64,000 bases of DNA from positions 7,038,435-7,102,434 of the forward strand of contig JAJEKV010000006.1 in the NCBI GenBank assembly GCA_021234155.1, given 5' to 3'. The translations under genes and the position numbers were made by a program. The DNA is from Isoetes taiwanensis (Eukaryota; Streptophyta; Lycopodiopsida; Isoetales; Isoetaceae). Positions 11,535-23,400 of this stretch are shown here, in pieces; position 1 is the stretch's first letter; every line of letters begins with the position of its first letter. A model generated the notes under the pieces. That model searched no databases. It saw nothing but the letters and a program-made list of their open reading frames with translations, and was not told where the DNA came from.

Positions 11535-12059
11535 TCAAAGTACCATCACAATGGAAGAACAAGTAAACGACATATCAATAACTAAATACTTGCCCATTGC
11601 CATCGTGTAATCAAGCAAATTGAGAGGAATATAGTCAATTCCCATGCTCTCTCCTTCCACTTTCGGTTTGTACTCTTCGTCTTGCGTATCATCATTGCCT
11701 TCGCTAACTGCATCATCCCAGTAACACTTCCTCACCTTCCCAAGCTTTTCTATTGGCTGCATTTCAGCAAGCACACCAAACAATACGCATCTGACATCAC
11801 TAGGCATTGCATGCTCAGGATTCAGAGTCATCCTCTATGCTACTTTCACTCTGTGCTCGGATATGAAGGTCGTGTTTGTGGGCAAGATCCACTGACTAGA
11901 TAAAAAAAATTTCTCGTGCGCAACATGCGACACAATATAAACCAAACTGGTAGATACTTGTTTCCTACCGTGATAATTCGCATAATGGGCAGCCCTACAA
12001 AACACATTCTTGTTGTCCAAGACAATAAAGTTCTTCAAATCCCCTGCACCATACCTCAA
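11535..12059 (-). pseudogene. Unrecognised interrupted ORF in duplicated segment
   Basis: On the minus strand the frame from 12,059 to 11,535 is open except for one stop at 11,832-11,837. It gives about 170 residues with an acidic patch (SEGNDDTQDEEYKPKVEGE) and a hydrophobic C-terminus. The part below 11,831 recurs in unit 2 (14,067-14,363) with a few replacements, whereas the part above lies in the non-shared middle. I recognise no family. It may be a transposase exon or chance reading frame. Confidence 0.25.
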
Positions 12060-13144
12060 ATAAAGATCTTTGTCTATTTCTTTCTGTTTCTCAATAACAT
12101 TATGGAGGCAGAACTTGTAATGGACTTTGACGTAGTCCTAGAGACAATAGCCCATAATCCCCTCGAAGCAATGGAGCTTCGTGTTCTTGAGGGCTTTACA
12201 AATTAGAAGCACACTCGCTGGCTTCTGAACACCCCAACCAAAGAATTTTTTTATTGCGGTGTTAACCTACCTCAGAATTCTACTGGCTAACCTAAAGACT
12301 GGTTGGCAATGCAGATGGTCCAATTCTGAACCCCTTTCCAATGCCACCACTCCAGCAAAATAGTCTCAGACTTACAGAAACCTACCAAACGTTCATACAT
12401 GTGCTCTGGGATATCCATTCCTGCATATCCCAGAGTGATGCTGACATCAAAAAGCCCGGTTCCTTCCTCTACAAGCCTTCCATCCTCCCTTGCCCTTGCC
12501 CTTGCACTGCCCTACCCTTCCCACCGACATCCATTCATCTATCAATTCATCTATAGTGCCGGCATACAGATTGACACCAACCTTACCCTTCCCTTTCCTA
12601 GCCTACCTCTTCAGCATACCTGTCAATCGATGGGCAGTAGCACCAAATCCAAGATCTTCCAACGCAACACAACTTCAAACAAGACAACAGAATAAAGATT
12701 AACCTATACCTGCAACCGGACCTGAACATGCGCCATGCCGACCTTATATAAAAGGTTAGGTTAAACTTACGCATGTCACATTTTTCGAACCTTTTATGGC
12801 TGCAAAGCAAACACAATACCACATAAAACAAAGATCACAACCCCTTAAGCTGCCAAAGGCAATCCCTTCGTGTGCTGGCACCTGTTTGAACTGTAAGAAT
12901 GCTATGGGACCACAGCATTTTCCCATCGTGCCCCTATGTCGAAAAGGGCGAAGGGGTTTAGAAGATGTTTTATGGGGCATGAGCTACCCTTTGAATGATG
13001 GGATTAGCAGATAAACCCTACTAAATCTGTAGGATTTAGGTTTTGGCAGCCTTCCCTATCTCTGATGTGGTCGAAAATTTGAGAAGCTTTCCTCTTTTAT
13101 CGGATATAGCTGGAGATTTGTCTGAGACTCTGTCTTTTCGACAT

Positions 13145-13189
13145 ATAAGATGAGCACAGTATAAACTGATTGTTGATAAAGCCCCTTTC
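13145..13189 (+). mobile_element. 45-bp LINE-A internal fragment
   Basis: The sequence ATAAGATGAGCACAGTATAA and its continuation match LINE-A at about 9,688-9,735. It is joined directly to the start of duplicated unit 2, just as full LINE-A is joined to unit 1. This indicates that unit 2 once also carried LINE-A and lost the matching interval of about 900 bp. Confidence 0.8.
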
Positions 13190-15409
13190 CTCCAAGCTAC
13201 TTACTGTGATTTTTCCCTTTTCAAGAATGCCGCAATACAGAAATCTGTTAACTACCAACACGATTTGTTGGTTGGAGATCTCGGGAAAGTATGTGTGATT
13301 TGTTGCGAGAAAAACCCAACTGACGTGTTGGTTGGAGATCTCGGGAAAGTATATGTGATTTGTTGCGAGAAAAACCCAACTGAATATATATGCAGAGCTC
13401 TTGGGGGGTGACGATCATATGGGTATTCGTATCATACAAACATTATACTCGTATATGATCGTCACACGGATGCAAAAGGCTAGTTGCACGGAGCAGGGTT
13501 TGAACTCGCAAAGCACCTTTACCAAGTGCACTGCCAATATTTGTTGAAGATATTCCCTCATATATATACGGTTGTTCCCAGGAGGTTCTAGAATATTCTA
13601 GAACCTATATGCATGCGCAATACCTGGCATGATCTCATCTATTGAAGTGGCATGATCCTGACTGTCGCCTAGATATATAAGGAGGCACCTCCGTCTTGTC
13701 AAATCATTCTGGTTCAACGCCAATCTTGAGCCTTCTAGGCATCTGTCTCGTGTTCATGCTTGCCTTTAGGTCATTTTACTCTCAATTCCTGTTCATATAT
13801 CAGATTCTTTGCCAATATTGGCATATTTCTTTTATATTTCTTGCGTATTTTCCACGTATTTGCCTTGTTTTCGCGTAGGTTCATGATAATTAGCCTCCAC
13901 GCTTGTAGCATGGCCATTAGATTCCATGCCTGGAATACCTGCATGATCAAAGGACAACGCAACAGAATACCTGCATGAATGTATGAACTATATTAAACTA
14001 ACACAACATCTACTAGTCATATGCACAAAATTTACACAGAAATAGAAGACCAAGTCCAGATTCATATCAAAGTACCATCACAATGGAAGAACAAGTAAAC
14101 GACACATCAATAACTAAATACTTGCCCATTGCCATCGTGTAATCAAGCAAATTGAGAGGAATATAGTCAATTCCCATGCTCTCTCCTTCCACTTTCGATT
14201 TGTACTCTTCGTCTTGCGTATCATCATCGCCTTCGCTAACTGCATCATCCCAGTAACACTTCCTCACCTTCCCAAGCTTTTCTATTGGCTGCATTTCAGC
14301 AGGCACACCAAACAATACGCATCTGACATCACTAGGCATTGCATGCTCAGGATTCAGAGTCATCCTCTATGCTACTTTCACTCTGTGCTCGGATATGAAG
14401 GTCGTGTTTGTGGGCAAGATCCACTGACTAGATAAAAAAAAAAATTTCTCGTGCGCAACATGCATTAGGGCGGATTTGGGGTCTCAAAATGGCCCATATC
14501 TTGGATGCCAGAATTCCACATCATGTTTCTCGCGACCAATGATGTTTTTTCCAAAGTCAGTATTAGTTGGCAAGTAGAAAGAGGAGCAGGCTTACTTGGC
14601 ATCCACATGGCGAAATTTCATAGGACATGTTTGTGCATTCATTGCAACCACATTAATGGCCTGCATTTTTCGAAAATCGTATCGCGGACCAAAATAATGG
14701 CTACTTTTCCCGCCTACTGTGCACATCGTATGGCGGACCAAAATAATGGCTACTTTTTTCGCCTACTGTGCACATGCCCACATGCACCAACCACCTTATC
14801 AAATTTTGGCACCAAGATTTCCATTGTTCACATTAGCGCCGCTACGTGCATCCTCTCCGCCTTCACTCTTCATTTGGAATCCAAGTCTCCAATAGTGTCT
14901 GTTTTTGCGGGGCGAGCATAGAGTTAAGCAACAACGGCGAGGCGATGTGCGGACAAGCAAACGTACGTTACATGCCATGTTTTTACTACCCAAATTTTCA
15001 TTCTGAAGTTTTCCTACTTCAGCTCTTCCCATTCATCGTATTGCTCCCTGCCATTCATTCTTACAATTCAACGATGATAACCTTACCCTTCCCTTTCCTA
15101 GCCTACCTCTTCAGCATACCTGTCAATCGATGGGCAGTAGCACCAAATCCAAGATCTTCCAACGCAACACAACTTCAAACAAGACAACAGAATAAAGATT
15201 AACCTATACCTGCAACCGGACCTGAGCTTTAAACATGCGCCATGCCGACCTTATATAAAAGGTTAGGTTAAACTTACGCATGTCACATTTTTCGAACCTT
15301 TTATGGCTGCAAAGCAAACACAATACCACATAAAACAAAGATCACAACCCCTTAAGCTGCCAAAGGCAATCCCTTCGTGTGCTGGCACCTGTTTGAACTG
15401 TAAGAATGC
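13190..15409. repeat. Segmental duplication, unit 2
   Basis: Direct repeat of 10,637-12,902 with a different middle (14,464-15,078). That middle contains a 48-bp tandem duplication of CGGACCAAAATAATGGCTAC (14,698-14,780). A deletion within the tRNA-like segment near 13,510 distinguishes the copies. No intact gene is seen. Confidence 0.9.
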
Positions 15410-15707
15410 AAATGCTTTTGAATAGTTTTTTGGAGATGCGAAAAATCTGGAATCAATCAATCTCTCTTCCCTTCTTTTTGTCAACGAATAGATGGATAAG
15501 ACGGACTTGGAGATTGCAATGCAATTAAGACCATGGAGGATAGTACAGAGCATATATTGGTTTCTGTATACAGGAATGACAATCTACTTGGCAATCTACT
15601 TGCCATCCCTGGGATGGAAAGAGGGCGACGCAGCAGGAATGGCAAGTAGATTGCCATTGCTACAACGTGAAGAACACTTAGGAACCATTCTGCACCCAGT
15701 AAGTGGG

Positions 15708-15850
15708 ACACCTTCGTTTTACAGCCCCCCACATAAAAGGGACACCTTCGTTTTACAGCCCACATGACGTGGCATGGATCCAGACCATACAATTTGCAAA
15801 TCAAGGGCTGACATAATGCCACGTCAGAGGGGGGCTGCAAAACGAAGACT
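15708..15850. mobile_element. Foldback / MITE-like element
   Basis: GGGACACCTTCGTTTTACAG is tandemly repeated at 15,708 and 15,740. From about 15,745 the arm CTTCGTTTTACAGCCC ... TGACGTGGCAT is mirrored at 15,815-15,848 as ATGCCACGTCA ... GGGCTGCAAAACGAAG, giving imperfect inverted arms of about 33 bp around a 55-bp centre. A nearby inverted pair (GGCAATCTACTTGCCAT / ATGGCAAGTAGATTGCC, 15,587-15,658) may be separate. No TSD is evident. Confidence 0.55.
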
Positions 15851-16790
15851 ACCCCCAGTAAAAACCTTCAAAATGCAGGGCAAGTCCTTGGAATGCGGGG
15901 TAACGAGGTCGGAATGCTGGGTACATCGTAGATAAGTTCTTGGAATGCATGTAGAAACTGTAACAGCCTGCCGTAGAAACTCTGTCTCAGCAAAAAGTTA
16001 TTAACATTCTTGGTTTGAAACAACGCCACATGGCATGGCGCTATTCTTGGTTCCTAATTGTTTTTTAGGTTTTGAGCTTTGCGAGGCCCTCAACAAAACA
16101 AATAAATTCTACTATGTAGGAAATATAGATACCAGAGCAAGAAGGAGAAGGAAAGAAAAAGCTTCCTTGCCCCTGCCAGCTTGAAAAGTATTCGATGATT
16201 ATGCATGGTTTGTTTCCATAATTGCAAACCATGCAATCAACCTTTCAAACCGTGCAGGCCCATTGGCCATGGCTACCTCTCCCAAAACGTTGCATTCTGT
16301 CTTCTCATAAAAAATAAACAAGTACAAATATTTGAAAAGATGATTAAACATTCAATATTCAAAAACTTCCTATGAACAGTCTAAAACCGTTTCAAATAAA
16401 ACTCTAATAAGTACGTATGCAGTACGTAGAGCAAGGCAATTCTAAACCTGAACACATTCTCAGAAGCTGTAAATCCGAAACAATCTAAATTTAAACACAT
16501 TCTCAGAGGTTGTAAATCACAAACAATCTTATATTAAAGAGTGTAAGTTTTACCAGAAAATATTCCTTTTCATCCTGTCAAGTTGCTACTTGGCTTTTCA
16601 AGCCAGACAGCCCTAGGAAAATGCTAACAAAAACTGGTGCATTTCATGTAAGGCAACTGCAAATGTTAGATGGCATGGCAGATCCGAAAGAGCAAAAACG
16701 TAAACACAGTATTGAAAAAGGCTATGGCTGTCAAACTGACCAAAAACATATACAAAGAGGATTAAGAAGGATTTACAAAACTGCCTAGGC
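15850..16790. other. Intergenic, nothing recognised
   Basis: AT-rich sequence. A short duplicated phrase (ACACATTCTCAGAAGCTGTAAATC / ACACATTCTCAGAGGTTGTAAATC, 16,451 and 16,496) is the only structure noted. It may include the 3' untranslated region of the gene at 16,797-17,318. Confidence 0.5.
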
Positions 16791-16796
16791 TCAGAT

Positions 16797-17318
16797 TTAC
16801 TGCACAGACAGCCCTGCCCTTCGAGAAAGCAGCTTCTTGTTTCGTCGTCTCCTCTTTTCTTGTTGTTGCCATTTGTCAATGGCCTCCTCTACTTTTTTCC
16901 AGTCTATAACCTTCATATCAGTCCTAGGACGATTGCATGGGCAGGCTGGAAGCCTAATCTTTCCGTCCTCATCGTACAATCCTTTTAAAACATTTTCTGA
17001 AGCAATATCTGTTCCGGCCGCTTCCTTTGCCATGCCTTCATTTTTACTTATCGACAGTGGAAGAGATGGCGCCGGAGGGGAGATTTCTGAAGCTACATTT
17101 TGCTGTATGGAGCTTCTTTGCTGAGAAAACGAATTTTCAACGACTTCTGAAGCTACATTTTGCTGATCGGGGCTCTTTTGTTGAGAAGAAGAAGAATTTT
17201 CGACGGAAGATAAGAAAGGAAGATCTGACCTGACTCTTCTGAGGCGCTTGAAGACGGTGCGCAGAGGCAGATGCAGATTCTTAGTCTTCTTGTTTGTGTC
17301 GGAGTGTTCCATAGCCAT
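16797..17318 (-). CDS. Small basic nuclear-type protein, unrecognised
   Basis: An intact 173-residue frame. I chose the start at 17,318 because it lies in a favourable context (GGCGGCATGGCTATGGAA). The frame stays open to 17,471, where an in-frame Met would add a 51-residue hydrophobic N-terminus of different composition. The protein has a basic N-terminal segment (LRTVFKRLRRVRSDLP), a central Ser/Gln-rich part with two copies of a motif ending QQNVASE, and a strongly basic C-terminus (EKRRRRNKKLLSRRAG) that looks like a nuclear localisation signal. It also has an RLPACPCNRPRTDMKVIDW block. It lacks stops and TE motifs, so it is the best host-gene candidate in the window. No family is recognised, and other exons could exist. 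Confidence 0.5.
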   Translation of the reverse strand: MAMEHSDTNKKTKNLHLPLRTVFKRLRRVRSDLPFLSSVENSSSSQQKSPDQQNVASEVVENSFSQQRSSIQQNVASEISPPAPSLPLSISKNEGMAKEAAGTDIASENVLKGLYDEDGKIRLPACPCNRPRTDMKVIDWKKVEEAIDKWQQQEKRRRRNKKLLSRRAGLSVQ

Positions 17319-17399
17319 GCCGCCCTGTTCCCAACCATAAAATAAAATATTGAAGAATAGAATAGACTTACGATTCTTCCTTAGCCGTTGATTCAAAAC

Positions 17400-17954
17400 C
17401 CTAGATTTTAGAAACCCCGCCCAAAATGCAAATACGTGGCATATAAAAATGGAAAATGCACAACGTGGCAAATAAAAATGGTTTACAAGTGAATAGCAAT
17501 GGGGAACTTAAATTTGGCAGAATCATAACTAGGGTTCGAAACTAGAAACCTCCGTAACTAGAAGAAGTGCATGCTAATATTCAAGCTTACCGGAAAATAT
17601 TCAATACTTTAGTGTAGTTTCTCGGAAATTCTTGAAGATTTTCATGGAAATGGCCTGAAAATTTGCCAAAAATTTTTTTATTGTTAACGAAAAATTTTAA
17701 GAAATGCCAAATTTTTCAGGGACGAACCCCCCCAATTTCGAACCCTGATCATGACCGTTGGGGAGATTTCACCAGGGAATCACCAAACGTTAGAGGTGCG
17801 CCACATCACTACATTAGGGTGAATTTAATTTCACCCTATAGCTATGGGAGAAAATGTTCCTTCCTCTCAGTACTTTTAAAGTTTCAACACGCTGACGCAT
17901 CATTGAGTTGCCCTTTGGATGGTTGTTGTTTATGTTTTCTCATTTGAAACATAT
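17400..17954. other. Intergenic, nothing recognised
   Basis: Presumed upstream region of the 17,318 gene, followed by AT-rich sequence. No promoter motif is convincing. Confidence 0.4.
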
Positions 17955-18066
17955 AGATTGACCATCATTCATAGATTGTCGGAATAGCTTCTCCCCATAG
18001 ACCGATTGGTCTCCGTGGACGATAAAAATATCTTCCTTCCTTCCTTTTTTCCTTCCTTCCTTCCTT
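17955..18066 (+). mobile_element. LINE-A 3' tail (severely 5'-truncated)
   Basis: The family terminus is present: CCATAGACCGATTGGTCTCC, then GTGGACGATAAAAAT, followed by a (CTTCC)n/(TTCC)n tail at 18,030-18,066. Only about 100 bp of the element was inserted. Confidence 0.8.
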
Positions 18067-18344
18067 CATTTGTATCAAGTGTCCTAGACAAGATGACTTG
18101 ACACCCCTTAGGATGGGATAGGAATGTGTTGAGCAGCTTTGCTAATTTTCAAGACAAGTTTTCAAAAGTAGGATCTGCCCTACGAAATTGTATAGCTGGC
18201 CAGTGCATCTTCATCCATTTTTGCTGATTTTTGGACCCCAACCAAGATTAAGGTCTACCTACAAAGAATCTCTTACAACAAATTCTCATCTCTTACTTCC
18301 TTTCATAACTATCAAGAAAATAAGACACACGGGATAAACAACCT

Positions 18345-19298
18345 AAAAATGATGGCGTTTATGCCAGTAATGCAGCCGCTCTAAGCTCCCCCAGCCAGGA
18401 TGGGGGGAGCAAAAGCACTGAGTGAAAACAAACTGGTGTTATTAGAGCTGTCAAACATGGCAATGAAGTAGGAGATCTGAATAGACTTCTTGGGGCGGGA
18501 GACCCAGGTTGTTTAAGTGGCTTGGGATCGAGATCTATGCAAGTCAGAATGGGCAAGCGCAATAGGTGGACCACCCTTTTTGGGGAGGCCTGTTTATGAT
18601 CGTCTATGTTGAAGGAAGATGCTGTGTTGTATCTCCCCTATTACATGCTGGAACAGGGAGAGGAACCCTATAGTACTTCATTGTAGGTAGGCTTTCAGGT
18701 CAAGTTAACGCTCGGAATGATGCTTAAGGCTTTAAGCCCTACTGTGCTTGCATGGAAGACCTGATTTAGTGAATATGTGGATCTCTCTTTGGTGCTGGTT
18801 GGAGGAAATGATACTGCCCTTGGATTTTAAGCTTGGCTTTATATGGTAGAATTCTTCCTATCCGATCCATCTTGGGATCATTCTATTTGATTAAATACTT
18901 CCTATCTGGCCTATTGTGGAGCCTTAATAAGGTTGTTGTACCATGATTCTATTAATATATAAAATATCTTGCATTCAAAAAAAAAAAAAAAAATGCAGCC
19001 GCTAGACTTGCGGATGCGTTGTCATGCAAACATAATAGGCTTTATGTGTCAGTATATGACTTCCTGCCAAAAGGTTCGCTCCATCAAGGGATCTTCAAGG
19101 ATTAAGAAGGCATATTGAGTTGGGGACTTTCCATGAACCTAGCAAATTGGCACAGTCGAGCCAGAGAGGTCATCAATCATTTAGATGTGAAGCCACAAAA
19201 CTTGGATGACAACTTTGTAGATTGCATACTGGCATGGCAAAAGAAGAATGCAAGTAAAGTAGTGACAAACGTTAGGGAAACAATGGGTAGTTGGTAGA
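18345..19298 (+). pseudogene. Unrecognised exon split by the retroposon
   Basis: If the retroposon at 18,381-19,003 is ignored, the flanks read through in one frame (DGVYASNAAARLADALS, then CKHNRLYVSVYDFLPKGS). A stop at about 19,098 follows, and a 60-residue frame ending at 19,297 may be a continuation (NLANWHSRAREVINHL). The composition looks like real coding sequence, but I cannot name the family. ADALS is reminiscent of the end of retroelement RNase H domains, which is too weak to rely on. Confidence 0.3.
18369..19003 (+). mobile_element. Poly(A) retroposon with 12-bp TSD
   Basis: A 17-bp poly(A) tail ends at 18,993. AATGCAGCCGCT flanks both sides (18,369-18,380 and 18,992-19,003). The 610-bp body has no ORF. 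It interrupts what reads as a coding exon. Confidence 0.8.
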
Positions 19299-19454
19299 GG
19301 AGCATCGAGATAATGTCTAGCTACTAAGAAATGTGATGTACAGCTTTGGGATGGTATTGGTGGGGGTGATTGAAGGTTAAAAAACAAAAGGGGATTGACC
19401 TCAAATAAGTAATATGTGTGAATCTTGAAGCAACATGAATCTATTTATTACATA

Positions 19455-20065
19455 GTGCTATGGGAGAAAAGGATCCTTTGTTTGGACACCCTTCCCCTAC
19501 GGGCTCCTATAATAGCGGAAGCATAAACATAAACATCAGCACTAGCAATAACAATACAATCAGCTACCTCGAAGGGTAGTACCATTTATCCATCCATAGA
19601 TCCATCATAGACAATAATACGTCATAAAATAAAATAGCTCCTACCCAGGCTCAGACTCATAAGGGAGGTTGACTGACGGCTGGGCCTCAAAATAGAGCAG
19701 ATTAAGATATAACAATGGCGGGGCTGGCTATAGACAATGGCTAGGCTTGACCACTCCATCTGCCCCTCCTGTGCATACTATGCAGACAGGATAAATCGGG
19801 CTCTGACGTGACTATAGCCTGGTGGATACGTATTCTCATGGCATCACCCATCGAGACTACTCGGGGTTGCATCTCCCCAGTCCGATGAGGCAGGAAGGGT
19901 TGCATCTCCCATTCCCGAGATCTAGTGGCTCCACAGGCAGCTAGAGAATCATGGCGACACATGTTTCATACCTGATTGAACCCCCAAAATAAGAGCCAGG
20001 CCAACACCTGCAACTCTTGAGAGGCAGGGCAACAGCATTGCCCCAGGAGGTGTCGGACTTATAGC
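19455..20065 (-). repeat. Old LTR remnant related to the chromovirus LTR
   Basis: Co-linear with 32,880-33,450 of the left LTR, in the same strand orientation. Shared landmarks include a CCTCGAAGGGT block (19,567), CTGACGGCTGGG, CACTCCATCTGCCCCTCCT (19,752) and GGGTTGCATCTCCCCAGT (19,864). It is clearly more diverged than the two LTRs of the main element, and its U5 end is missing or unrecognisable. It lies upstream of the H3-like pseudogene at 20,480, pointing away from it. Confidence 0.7.
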
Positions 20066-20479
20066 AGGGTCATAGAGTTAGACTAATTATAGATTCATGG
20101 GAAAAGAATGAGTCAAATGAACATTCTAGTACAATTAGAGTGGAAATTATGCATGAGCATCAAATTTCACGCAAAAAGAGGTCGAAGAATCATCGCAATC
20201 TGAGACCCGGGTGAAAAATGGTGCAAATTCATAATTAAAGCCCCAAATCATTAGAAAGAAATTGGAAATTCAAAAAAATATATAATAATAATAAAAATAA
20301 GCAATCATTAATAAGGGTGCCTAATTAATAAAAGTAATAATGGTAAAGGAATATTTTGTGGCATGGAGAGTATCTTTCCCTTTTTAAACACCATTTTAAC
20401 CTCTCTCCCCTAATTTCGCCCTAAACCCTCTCTTTCTTGATCTCCAGCTTAAGTTAATCAGTTTTCCTAACTGTAAGAT

Positions 20480-23400
20480 ATGGCGCGCACCAAATGCACT
20501 GTGAGGAAAGTTAGAGGACAAAGGAAGAGGCCCAGCATGGCGGAGTCAGCTGCCAGCAATGGGAAGAAGATTCCTGAGCATTTGAGGTCGAGGCAGGACA
20601 AGGGAGACGAAACCAGCACGTCAGACTCCGTGGATGAGACCTATCACACCACGGACGAGCAAGTCCCAAGCAACTCGTCTGAGGGGACTCAGCACACGGA
20701 CGAGACAATCGGCTGAGCATGCTTTTAGGGAGTTAAGGGAGGCCCCAACAGCAGCAGAAGCAACAAGAAAAGTAGCAATAGCGAGAAGACCAGCAGCAGC
20801 AGCAGCTGCAGCAGATGGAGGGGCCATCAAGGAAGAGGAAGGGGAAGGGGAAGGAGAAGGTAAGAGAATGGGAGGAGGAAAGGGAGGAGAGGGAAAGAAG
20901 GAAGAGGCAAAGAGAGAGGAGAACGAAGGGGGAGGATAGGCCGAGGAGGACCGTCCGCATCAAGGAGCCTCGCCAAACTCGACGTGGAGGAGGAGGGCGA
21001 GGAGGAAGTTGACGAGGAGGTCGAGGGAGAAGATGAAGAAGAGGAGCAGTGCTAGTTTTGAGATCTTGGCATACATCTTGCAGCAGCAGTCCATGACTGG
21101 TGGATGCTACAAGCCTGCCATGCTCAAGATCATTAAACAAGAAAGAGGCAAAATATGCACAAAGAATATGGGAAATGTGCGTCAAATGAGGCTCTCCAAA
21201 TTTGAGATCAAATCTGAATACATCTGAAGAGGCTCTGGTCTAATATAGTGTAGACCGCAAATCTGAGCCCTACATCTAGCTAAATCTAAGCCATACACTT
21301 ATGTCAACCTAGAGATGCCAAGTGTAGTCTGCCACCACTAACATCTAGCATATGTACAATCTTAAACACTAGGTGGTTATAACCATGGGCATAAATAACA
21401 GCGTGGGTGCCCAACAAAAAGGTCACGGCGTGATATCTGGATCCAATGTTGGAGCGTGAGTAGGGCACGGCGAGAGTGTAGCATAATCTAAAAATTGCAG
21501 AGACCATCTGAGCCATAGAATAGGGTGGCCAAATCTGAATCGTCGGACGAAAAAACCCTAAAAATGAATGTGAAAGCAGGAGATGCCAGATTAGAAATAG
21601 AAGTTGCGAAATGTCTACTGCCGCAAAGACTTGCTATTTATTCCCAGAGATGCTACAACAGGTCTGTGAAGGGCCGGATGTGAGAGGATGGAAATCTGAA
21701 GCGTGATGTAGAGTTGATCTTCTGAAAACAAAAATAGAAGATTTGCACAGCTGAAAGGCCAGGTATGGTAGCCAGATTTCTTTGCAACATCTTTGGAATC
21801 TTCACATCACCTGATAAGCAATCTCATTGGCTTAATCCTTGCAGAAGTATCTATGTCGATATATTTGAAGTGTAAACAATACTACTCGGTGTGTATGCCG
21901 ATGGGAAACTTGATGTGCTTGGCGAAATATACCCCACTGTGCCGGATAAAATTTGAATAATAGCTACTTGTTTGTTAAAGCATGATCAGATGAAATAGAA
22001 TGTAATCTATGCTGCCTAGTTTGGATAGATAAAATATCTGACTTTGCACCGCAAATATTTTTGAAATGAATCTTCCAGCCTTGACTGGTAAAAATTTGTG
22101 CTTATTTGCAGATGATTTGACTGAAGGCTTCAAAGATGCGTTTACATATGTGATTGCTTAAGGACGATGTCTTTGCAGCTAGTACATGCTTGGGCAAATG
22201 AATGGGGGCTAGCTAAAGTGTTGGCCCTCTTGAAAAAACTCAATAAGAAATGCCTCTTGATGTTGCAGACTGAAGATATCCAAGTGCTTGGAAGACTTGG
22301 CCAGAATATTTGCTGATAAGGAAATTCTGGACTTCCCTTCTATATGTATCTTTTTGCAGATGAAGACCTTGAGAATCCTTGCTATAGAACCTATGATGAC
22401 GAAATTTGGGGGCTAGCCAAGTGTTGGCCCTCTATAAAATATCAAAACAAGAAGGCTGCTGTCAATAGCCATATCAAAACATCCATTCATAGAAACTTCT
22501 AATAAGTGTTTGTACAGAAAAAAATGATGGGAGATTTCTCCTTTTTCATGTGCTTGCAGTGAGACATATTTTTGGGTGTGCAAAATGCACAAGCTTTCTG
22601 ATAAACTGAGATAAAACAGAAGGAACGAAAAAGGATCATGATAGTTTTGATAATTTTTCAGCAGATAGAAGATAAAAAAAGGATCAAACATCTGATTTTT
22701 CTTATAATCTTGCAGAAAGGAGTGTTGTCACCACTCCAGAAATCTTTGACTTGCTGTACCTTAAAAACAGAGTCTTGAGAACAGATTAATAAGTTAAATT
22801 GATCAGCTGGCAGAATCATCAACTATTTTGAAAAACAAAGGCCTGCAGGCGGATAGATGAATCGACCTAGTTGGGCAAACGAAGGAAATCTGAAGGGGTG
22901 GAGAATAGTATACGAGAAGCATGAGAGCAGCAAGACAACAGCAGATAGCAAGGCTAAAGAAATGATTTTAAGCGAACCCCTGCATAACAATGCCAATGTT
23001 AGTTTTGAGTTCTTGGCATACATCTTGCAGCAGCAGCCCATGACTGCCGGATGCTAGCTTGCCATGCTCAAGATCATGAAACAAGAAAGAGACAAAATAT
23101 GCACATAGAATATGGGAAATGTGCGTCAAATGAGGCTCTCCAAATTTGAGATCAAACCTGAATACATCTGAAGAGGCTCTGGTCTAATATAGTGTAGACT
23201 GCAAATCTGAGCCCTACATCTAGCTAAATCTAAGCCATTCACTTATGTTAACCTAAACATGCCAAGTGTAGTCGGCCACCACTGACACCTAACATGTGCA
23301 CAGTGTTAACCACTAGGTGGGTAACAAGCAGAAAGGAGAAGCGGGGGAGACCTCAAAACCCGATGCAAGATTGCCTTACCCGATGTGGCCCAAGCCACCA

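Larger units (their letters stand above)
10637..12902. repeat. Segmental duplication, unit 1
   Basis: Positions 10,637-11,928 match 13,190-14,463, and 12,579-12,902 match 15,079-15,409, all in direct orientation with few differences. The middles (11,929-12,578 here, 14,464-15,078 there) do not match each other. The unit holds two 60-bp tandem copies of a GTTGGTTGGAGATCTCGGGAA motif (10,719-10,830), a short inverted repeat, a tRNA-like segment and an interrupted minus-strand ORF. Confidence 0.9.
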
